Positions 55,045 through 64,000 of a DNA stretch of 64,000 nucleotides are shown here, one piece after another. The stretch covers positions 1 through 64,000 of the forward strand of contig JAHLKC010000008.1 of assembly GCA_025449115.1 (NCBI GenBank), in the 5' to 3' direction. Each line of letters starts with the position of its first letter. Position 1 is the stretch's first letter. A program made the position numbers and the translations under genes. The stretch is from Chytridium lagenaria (lineage: Eukaryota; Chytridiomycota; Chytridiomycetes; Chytridiales; Chytridiaceae). The notes beneath the pieces were generated by a model. The model had not been told where the DNA came from. It saw only the letters and a list, made by a program, of their open reading frames with translations, and ran no database searches.

Positions 55045-56870
55045 TCACCTTCTCCCATTCTCTTCCATCGCCGCTTCAGTATACATAGTCTCCCTAAACC
55101 CGGGTGGGGGTCCAAACATACTACTCTGTCTCTGTCTGATGTTGAAACTAGACCGGTTAGGATCCGCTGGCGCGCCCATCTGGTCATCTTGTGCATAGGT
55201 GTCACGGTTCACGTTGGGGTTGGTCCCGGGTGGCCCGACACAGGCGATGGGGAAAGATCCTTCTTGTTGCGTTGTCACGTTGTAGCCGTAAGCCCAACCA
55301 TCGTCAAAGGTGCATTTCACAATAACGGGGTCGCCGACGTCTAGAAAAAAGGGAGAAAGTGTCAATATCATTCCAAATGAAACAAAATACAAAGGAAATG
55401 GTTATAATTGCAGGAGTAGAAATAGACAGAGTTTTGAAACACTTACAAAGGTAGACTTCATCAGAAAGGTTGGGCACGTAGTTGAAAATGGCCTCCATGG
55501 TGTCTTCACCTGCAACGTTAACACCGGTAGGAGGTCCACCGGCCATAGCACCGCCAGCCATAGCACCACCAGCCATTGCTCCACCCATACCCATATCACC
55601 CATCGAAGACTGTCCGTACTCATTTCCAGACATCATAGGTGATCCCATACCCGGGGCCTGAGGCAAAGCAGACGAAGGTGGAGGCGGTGACCTATAATCA
55701 TTCTGCTGCTGTTGTTGCTGCTGCTGCCCATATCCACCATTTCCATAATCATCCTCCTTGTAGTATCCATTGTTAGCACCCATCCCATCGGGAACACCCG
55801 CACCATCGTTTTGCCCACCCTTTGCGGCATTGTTGTAGACGGATGCACGTCTGGATCGCCGTCTGGTGCAAAGAAGGATACCAACAACAATGGCGATGAC
55901 AACGGTTCCACCGACAACAGCACCGATAAAGATGGGAAGACTCATGCCGAAAATTTTTTGGTCAGTGGCAGCAGAGGAGGAGTTGGCGGCGGCGACGCTG
56001 GTGGTGGTGGTGGTAGCGGCAGCGGCGGGGGGGCGGTGGTAGCGACAGGGGCGGCAGTCCTAACGGTTGTGGCTGCGGCACGGGGTGCTTGCAGCTGTAG
56101 GTCCAGCTGAAGAAGTCACACCACTTGGAGCTTGGAAACCGGGGACAGAGCGACAACAGAATTGAAGAGGGTTAGCCTGACAGTATGCTGCTGCAGAGGA
56201 AGCGTCGTAAAATCCGCAAGTCTGCAGTTCAGCCTGCACGTCTGAGTTTGCGAAAATGCATGCGTTTTCGGGGGGTTAGGTGCGTCGGGGACATCGGGGG
56301 GAGGCGTTCACAAAGTCACGGACAGTGGTCAAGAGTTCCGAACGAGCGCTGGTTTGTTCGGTTGAAGGCTCTTGGGAGCAAGTGCGGGTTCGGCAAAGAG
56401 AGTGTTGGCGGATTGGAAAAAAGCGTCCGCAGAACTACGACAGGTTGTGATGGCCACGCCCTGAGGATTGCAACGGGCAGAACCTGCCCAAACGAACATG
56501 CCGCAGTACGTGGTGGTGTGATAGCGAAGACCGCTACCACCCTCCATCCGGGACAACCGTATGCAGTACGGAATTCTTCAATGCTGTTGTTGTTTTGCCG
56601 CTCTCAATAAATGAGTCGAACTCTTCAATGGTGGTGATCTGAGCAGAAGCTTGGCCTCGACCGAATAGTCTTTTATCGAAGGCAAAGTAATTAGTTTCAA
56701 GTCATTCAATGAAGTAAGTGGTGGAGTGATAAACGAATGCATGTCGTGACAAAGTAGATTAAATGACAGGAAGTGGGGAAGTATTAAGCCAAAAAGGATA
56801 AGGTTGATGATGCTACTGACCCTTCCACTGAGAACACATCCTCGAGTTTGCGAGGGATATACATGAGGAC
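55045..56870 (-). CDS. SH3-domain single-pass membrane protein
   Basis: An N-terminal cysteine-rich ectodomain is assembled from pieces CISLANSRMCSQW, FDKRLFGRGQASAQITTIEE, AYGCPGW, YCGMFVWAGSARCNPQGVA and AAAYCQANPLQFCCRSVPGF. A Thr/Ala/Pro-rich stem and one membrane helix (IFIGAVVGGTVVIAIVVGIL, stop RRRSRR) follow. Gln- and Gly/Met-rich linkers (including four GGAMA units) lead to an SH3 domain (EAIFNYVPNLSDEVYL, intron, then DPVIVKCTFDDGWAYGYNVT and GSFPIACV). The stop is at 55045. This ectodomain-TM-SH3 plan is common in early-diverging fungi, where it resembles a wall or osmosensor-type receptor. The stem is C-rich and shows frame slips near 56020-56110. The first exon and signal peptide are not placed. 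Confidence 0.75.
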
Positions 56871-56899
56871 ATCGTTGTTTACTAGCCTTGATCAAAAAA

Positions 56900-58750
56900 C
56901 TGATTCCAAAGGATAGATGTAGGGTAGCCTTGCAGAAAAAGTGGAGTGGATTGTGGATGTGATGGGGGTATGTCCTCTCTCTCTCGTTCTTTAAAGACTT
57001 GGAAGTGGTGAACTTGGAAAGGAATCAATGGAATGGAGCAGAAATGAAGTATGGATATGAATGGAGTAGTAGGTTGACGGTATTATGGGTGTTGGTATGG
57101 TCGTTCACCTCCGTCTCCTCCACTACCTTCTGCTGCCGTCGTCCGTTTGTACGTTACAGGTGAAGGATTTGAAGGAACTGTTGAATGTGCGGCAGGTTTT
57201 TTTGCTCTTTCGAAACACTCGTGTGCCAAAAAGGAAGAACCTGTGTAGTACATGTGTGACAGAGAGGCACAAAAATGAGATTTATTATTTTATATATAGA
57301 TTAATCGATGACGCGCACGCGTGTGGCGTTGTTCGCGTCACGTAATTCTTTTTTTATCTTTTTTCATTTTCATTTCTCAATGCTCTCTTCACTTTACTAT
57401 GATATGCCTTTGAAAGTCAAACGAACGCTACGTGTTTACGTGTTATATCGCATGGACGCGAGCAGCATTAAAGAGCTACGTGTACGTGGTATATACTTTG
57501 GTCTCCAGATATATGGCCAAATTGTGGTTCATTGCTGCTGCACGAGTATCCGTTTACCAACTTACGCAAGAGTATGCCGTTCTTGTTCCATTGACATGTC
57601 AGTCAGCAGTCACCTAATATATCAGGCGTTATGTGCCTCACAGAACTTCACATGTCACCCTACTTCGGCGATTGCTGAATTAATGCGTTTATAGCGCGCT
57701 TACGTTAGGTTGGGAGCGTTATCGAAACATAGGTCGAAACATAGGTCATAGGAAAACGTTTCTGCAACCAAATGTACACATAACATCGTGCGTCTTGGAC
57801 GCCGAGTTCCTTATGCTTAAATCTTCCAAACATGGCTCTCAATATGGTAAGAAGAATAATCACCAGCTACAGATTTTGTCCAAGAAGGAAGATCAATTGC
57901 CTCATAAAGTGTTGGCCTGCTCGGTTGTAGAACGTTTAAATGTATCAATGAACATATGTATGGCATTCATAGCGATGTCGACGTCTTTGGTGTGCTTGGG
58001 AATGCTGCGGTGTTCTCCTCCATGTGATTGCAGCAACGCCATGACGATGGTATGCTGCCAGCGTGATAGTACCTTATGGAATGTCAGGTTTTTAAAAGTG
58101 ACATGCTTCGACACTTGGACCGTCGGAGCGCTCTCATCCATCTCCGTTCGCTCAAAGTTTAGCTCTCATTATGCATAGACCAGCAAAAGTACTGAGATTG
58201 TAGGTCGCTTCCATAGAAAATCGCAGCTACTGTCAGATGTTGCGATGCGCTCGTTCAGGATGAGTCGTCTGCAAAGCTTTTGATAGGGCCACTCACATTC
58301 AGCATGGGGGACAACAATACCTCTCAATCATCCTTCCTGCAAGGGTTTTTGCTCCAACGGCTCGGAATCTTTCCCTTCACTATTGTTCTTGAGGGTAAGC
58401 CGTATCATTTTAAGGTCCATAAGAGACAAAGACACCGCGAATCAGAACTGAAGAACTGGTGATCCCCACCTCTTCTCTCCATTCGCTTTTAGGCAAACAA
58501 GGCCACCCACTTTCTCTCTAACCATCCCAACCAATCCGTAGTTGGTGCACAAATCAACTTCCGTCCAGGCTTTTCCATCCTCCATCCCCATAGTCGTCCT
58601 CAGTTCTCCCCTTTGTTCCGAGATTGATTCTCTTTCACCCTCATACGTCTTTTTTTCATCCATCACGACCCTTTGTCTCCTACTGGATCGCACCGTCCTT
58701 CCCATCGACACGAATCTCCAGGACCTCTTGCCCGTCTCTGCAGAGACAGC
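56900..58750. other. Spacer with an unassigned short minus-strand ORF
   Basis: No clear gene. A minus-strand 79-codon frame at 57902-58141 (QSHGGEHRSIPKHTKDVDIA, then MNAIHMFIDTF) is protein-like but unrecognised. The last 300 bp form the pyrimidine-rich leader of the PKA gene. Confidence 0.35.
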
Positions 58751-58759
58751 TCTGAAAAG

Positions 58760-60314
<1,555 letters not shown>

Positions 60315-61097
60315 TATTTGACGAGACTCCTGTTTTTTATTTATTTCTCTTCTCATTTTCTTGCCTTTCTTGATTTGATCATTATGCTTTTTATCTAATT
60401 GCATTTAAACTCTGAATGATTCCCCCCATCCCCCTTTCCCTTTGCCCCCTTTGTTTCCTGATTTTGTTCCAAAAACCCTTATATCCCCTTCTTTATCTGT
60501 ATCCCTGCCCCCCGCCATTTGGTATCATAGAGGCGGACGAGGAAATCAGACTTACAAACAAAAAAAAGAAAGGATGAAGTGAGGTGGTTTGTCTTTTATA
60601 GGATAATACTGTTATGAGGCAGGAGTTTTGGGTAGATTTAAGAAAAAGGCTCGTTCAGTGAGGACGTGATGTTACCCCCCGCTTTATTCTTCTCTCTTTT
60701 TCTTTATTCACTGTTTTCTTTTGCATCTTTAAAATTGAGTTTTGTTATATCCGCGTGGCAAAACATGGTTATTATAATTTAATTTTATGGTTTATTCCTA
60801 TAATTGTTGTGTCTTGTATCTTCTGTGAGTTACAAGAACGCCTTTTCTCTTCACAGAACATGTTGGTTAAAGGCATTTTTGGGTGCAGATTGTACACAAA
60901 ACCTTTACGTTTGTCAGGTGTCTCCTTCCAGGTATTGCCTTTACACAATAAGCATCTCAGATTACGTCTCTATCGTCTGAAAAACTATTGGGACTTGTTA
61001 GCATCTATTATGATCTCGAGTCAAACCATTACACTGAAAACTTCTGGCACCAATAGCTTTTATTTCTTCATACGCAAAATAACATCCACTAAATACA
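60315..61097. other. Convergent 3' spacer
   Basis: T/C-rich after the PKA stop. The plus-strand frame at 60755-61108 has no recognisable features and is not called. Confidence 0.45.
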
Positions 61098-62109
61098 TCA
61101 GACTCTAAGGTTCCTAAAACTTGACGTCACTTCAGATCCATCATTCTCGTCTAACGATTCTTCTGACTTTGATCGAACATTAAACGGATCCGGTATGAAC
61201 TTAATATCATCCTTTTCTCTCGATAACACGGGACACGGCCATATAGCTCCACCTTTCGCCACATATGGGAACCACAACGAAGGTTCTCGACCGCGGAGTT
61301 GGATGTGATCACCAAGCTGGTCCAAACTAACCCAACAAGCCCCCGCAGATTCAATGTCGGGAATGGTTTTTGGTTTTTGGGCAGGATCATTGGGCTTAGA
61401 GATTTAGTTTTTAGAAAGGTACGTGAAACTTACTTCAGCGTAAAAGATGATGCGCATGCGAAAACCGTGTTGGGAGGGGGTATATTCAACCCTTAAAACA
61501 CCTTTGACTGTTATTTTGATTCCAGCTTCTTCGAACGTCTGACGCTCTGCAGCTTTGACGAGATCCTCCCCAACATCCACGTTTCCTCCCGGTAGCCACC
61601 ATCCCTTTAAACTGGTTTAGTTCTGCGAATCCTAAAAAACTGAAATTCACCTGTCTTGCAACCTCATCCACCATTAAAAACTTGCCGTCACTTGGCCTTC
61701 TCACCACCACTAACGCAAACACAGGCTGTCTTGACCGTCTCGCTTTTGGTGACGCGTCATCCGAAAGATATATCCCCATATTCGCCCTAGACCCTCTATG
61801 GGACGACGCTTGTGAACCACCTGGTGACTCAGGAACGATAGGATGATTCTCCTTTAGGTGTTTTGGCAAGAACGCAACGTTCTCTTTACAAATCGTGCAG
61901 ACAGCGCCTCCAGGCTCTTGTGTGTGGTACAGGGGAACATGTATAGATAGGGAATGAAGGGAGAGATTGACGCCGCAGAACGGACATGCGTAGAGGGTTT
62001 GATTGAGTTGTTGTGAGCCTGATGAATGGAAGAAGGAGGGTGTGGGAGAATGATGGGATTGAATCATGGTGAGAACGGTAAGGATGGACCCGAGAGAGTC
62101 CGTGACCAT
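61098..62109 (-). CDS. Nudix hydrolase with N-terminal zinc fingers
   Basis: From ATG 62109, two Cys/His pairs come first (YACPFCGVNLSLHSLSIHVP...H and VCTICKENVAFLPKHLKENH). A Nudix domain follows (FALVVVRRPSDGKFLMVDEV, then WWLPGGNVDVGEDL, AAERQTFEEAGIKITVKGVL and RMRIIFYAEP). The Nudix box (GX5EX7REUXEEXGU) hydrolyses nucleoside diphosphates linked to other groups. Here the first of the three catalytic-helix glutamates is Gln (RQTFEEAG instead of RExxEEAG). The C-terminus is acidic/Ser-rich and the stop is at 61098. Two short introns lie in the Nudix part (around 61610-61650 and 61425-61480). The zinc-finger fusion suggests an RNA- or protein-docked hydrolase; substrate unknown. Confidence 0.82.
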
Positions 62110-62160
62110 GTTGACGCCTTTGCTGTATATGTATCAGTGATTATCTCTTTATCAAAGTTT

Positions 62161-62607
62161 TTAGTCTACCTCGACCAGTAGCTTCGTTCCCGTGCGTCCT
62201 TTACAGCTCGAAAACTCCAGAGCACAATAAAAGTCCTCTTCCCTGATGATGCGCCTCCATTTCTCATCCGTTTTAAAACTTCCTTCACCATTTCCCTTGC
62301 CTCATCATCACCGCCTATTCAGAGATTTAAACAACTGCCTCCAAAACTTAAATTATATACCCTCGTGCTCAATTATGAGCATAGCCGGCACAACCGTTAC
62401 TAGCAACGACAAAACGTCGTCAGGCTCCGTCAACAAATGCACCGCAAATGTCCTTTGCGGCAGTTTCCCCACAAGTGACTGAGAAGGTCTTTCCAGTCCC
62501 TTTGACTTTGCATCCTTTGCGTCAGTATCGTCCTCAGAGTCACTATGATCCGTTTCCGATTCCTCTTCTGCTGTAAAGATGACGAGATGTGGTAGAGTGT
62601 TTGCCAT
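62161..62607 (-). CDS. Small acidic protein, family unknown
   Basis: Two exons (62607-62361 and 62315-62161) join in frame to 133 residues from ATG 62607. The start MANTLPHLVIFTAEEESETD is followed by a DSEDDTDAKDAK acidic stretch. A middle hydrophobic helix (VLSLLVTVVPAMLIIEHEG) and a charged C-terminal half with EKWRRIIREEDFYCALEF follow. It is 52 bp upstream of the Nudix start on the same strand. It could instead be the terminal part of the larger gene to the right, whose apparent stop is 183 bp away. I could not find a join that settles this. Confidence 0.4.
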
Positions 62608-62789
62608 GATCCCGCCTCCACCTCCCGGCCTGTTGCGTTGATAGACGACGCCTGTGTATTTGCGGTTAGGTTACCGGAAGGACAGAAAGAACAATGACCA
62701 TCGTTTTGTGGCATCGAACGGCGACCCTGATTGGCGTTTCTTAAACCCCACTTTTATTGACACAACCAAAAAGTGCTTGACCGGCAAGC

Positions 62790-64000
62790 TTAAAACAAAA
62801 CATGGTGCAAACATGCAGAGAAGGCTTCATGTTGGATTAAGGAAAGTATCTTTAGAAGTGCGACAGTTCCATCCGCTTTGCTTAGGACGATTCTTAGGCG
62901 ATCTGATATTCCGAGTGATTGACGGCCAACCATGGGGCATACTGACATTGCCTTCAGAGGGCTTCCGGCGTTAAACACCGCACATACCTCCTTGGAGAAG
63001 CAGTCCTACAAATACAGAATAATTAAAAACGCGTCGAAAGTAAGAGTATCAAACATACCTGTATCAGTACAGTTCCATTACGCGTAGCACTGAACGACAA
63101 GTCCAGTAGGATCACTGTGTTTAGGCTGAGACGTGTAATTTCCTTTCCCAGTTATGTTGGGAATGTATTCACACCCAATGACCCCGCCGTTCGTCGCTGT
63201 GGATCCACAATGTCCCAAGAACCATCTGACTTCTTCCCCTCCCCTCTGCACGTCAACTTTTCTCCACCCAATGATCCCATTCCCGTATGCAAAAACTAAA
63301 TTATCAATGCCTTTGTGAAGCACCGAACTGCATGCTGTTGCGGCGGAGACAAAAGCGTCCTCGACATATCCAATTGATCAACTGTTTGAGAGATGGAGCT
63401 GATTGAAGCTGCGTTGATTGACGGACTCAAACAATCCGACACAGTCATCTTTGCCGGTGGAGGGGACACGTTTGACTTCCACCACCTACCGCACTGAACT
63501 TGACCGTAAACATTGGAGCCTCGAATCTCAACCGTGCATTCCTTCAATATCTCCACATCATCGCTCACGAAAAGTGATCTTCCATCATGCGACCACTTGA
63601 TGACGAAATTGCTAAGGCGGTTGAGTGATGGACGGGTATTTGCCGGACCAAACGCGCAAGAGTAATTCCGCAGCATTGTAAAACACAGGAAGGTGGAATG
63701 ACGAGTCAAGACGTAACGGATTTCCTTCGAGGTCCCAAAACATCACACGGATGCAGTCCCGAAGGACAACATCACTTGATTTATCTAAATCCGTCCCATC
63801 CGTGACGCTTCTTCTTGCCATCTTAGCCACATCGTTGAGACCAGCAGCATCCAGACTATGTTGAACGGCGGTCTCCAAGGAATATGTGATCTTTGGATCT
63901 TGCACAACCGCAGCTTGTGTCGGGAGCCTCTCCTGCCCAGCAACTGCAACCGCAATATATTTTCCTTCAGGGTGTAACGAGTACCCCACAACATGTGTAC
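62790..64000 (-). CDS. Propeller-like protein, 5' end outside window
   Basis: Minus-strand coding enters from the right edge. Pieces in order: GYSLHPEGKYIAVAVAGQE, RDCIRVMFWDLEGNPLRLDS, FVIKWSHDGRSLFVSDDVEI, KGIDNLVFAYGNGIIGWRKV, EEVRWFLGHCGS, RNGTVLIQDCFSKEV and RLRIVLSKADGTVALLKI. The apparent stop is near 62790. Several segments have the strand pattern of WD/beta-propeller blades (hydrophobic, D/N-G, W), so a propeller fold is likely. I do not recognise the family. Introns and at least one frame change separate the pieces, so no exon model is given. The true start lies beyond 64000. Confidence 0.5.

Noticed and set aside
57308..57694. 128-codon plus-strand ORF
   Set aside because: No start context, no splice support, unrecognised and compositionally mixed; treated as intergenic.
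60755..61108. 117-codon plus-strand ORF
   Set aside because: No recognisable domain, lies in the 3' spacer between convergent genes and overlaps the Nudix stop; weak start context.

Overview
The window looks like nuclear DNA from a flagellated early-diverging fungus (chytrid-like). It carries an intraflagellar-transport gene (IFT56/TTC26), which non-flagellated fungi lack. It also carries fungal families (Egh16-like secreted proteins, an ECL1-like zinc protein, an SH3 single-pass membrane protein). Genes have many short GT-AG introns of about 30-80 nt, intergenic DNA is AT-rich, and LRR and ankyrin families are prominent. I cannot name the species. Exon boundaries were read by eye.

Layout. 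1-7.4 kb is a repeat-rich accessory block: two copies of a CCACC-rich element bounded by tRNA-T-arm-like hairpins, each followed by a palindrome cluster, another T-arm-like hairpin and a conserved TATAAC-ending motif. A multi-exon gene of unknown family (2383-5165) encodes two zinc-ribbon repeats and an acidic tail; 25-bp palindromes sit on its splice donors. 7.9-8.8 kb holds a decayed Thr/Pro-rich stretch and a non-LTR retrotransposon remnant. 9.1-14.1 kb holds two convergent paralogous LRR-transmembrane-SAM receptors. 15.5-22.7 kb has an Ohr/OsmC peroxidase, a small secreted Cys-rich protein, a ~200-bp tandem repeat and an ECL1-like gene. 22.7-26.1 kb is mostly gene-poor, with a 43-bp minisatellite. 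26.2-35.8 kb is a minus-strand run: Ser/Thr-rich membrane protein, CobW/ZNG1 GTPase, Ulp1-type SUMO protease, IFT56, Spb4/DDX55 helicase. 36.2-39.0 kb has two Egh16-like copies, one broken. Then follow a WD40 protein, a ZIP transporter, an ankyrin-repeat protein, secreted proteins including a Pro-rich GPI-type wall protein, a small membrane protein, a DMT transporter, the SH3 membrane protein, the PKA catalytic subunit, a zinc-finger Nudix hydrolase, and a propeller-like protein running off the right edge.

Themes. Several products fit sensing and surface functions: LRR-SAM and SH3 receptors, wall and secreted proteins, and PKA downstream. Others are housekeeping. A striking property of the whole window is single-base indels that break otherwise strongly conserved reading frames (PKA, IFT56, CobW, ZIP, WD40, ankyrin, LRR, Egh16). 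The most economical reading is uncorrected assembly indels, with real decay probable only for the second Egh16 copy. The most novel-looking material is the duplicated palindrome module at 1.2-7.4 kb together with the zinc-ribbon gene whose introns start inside palindromes.
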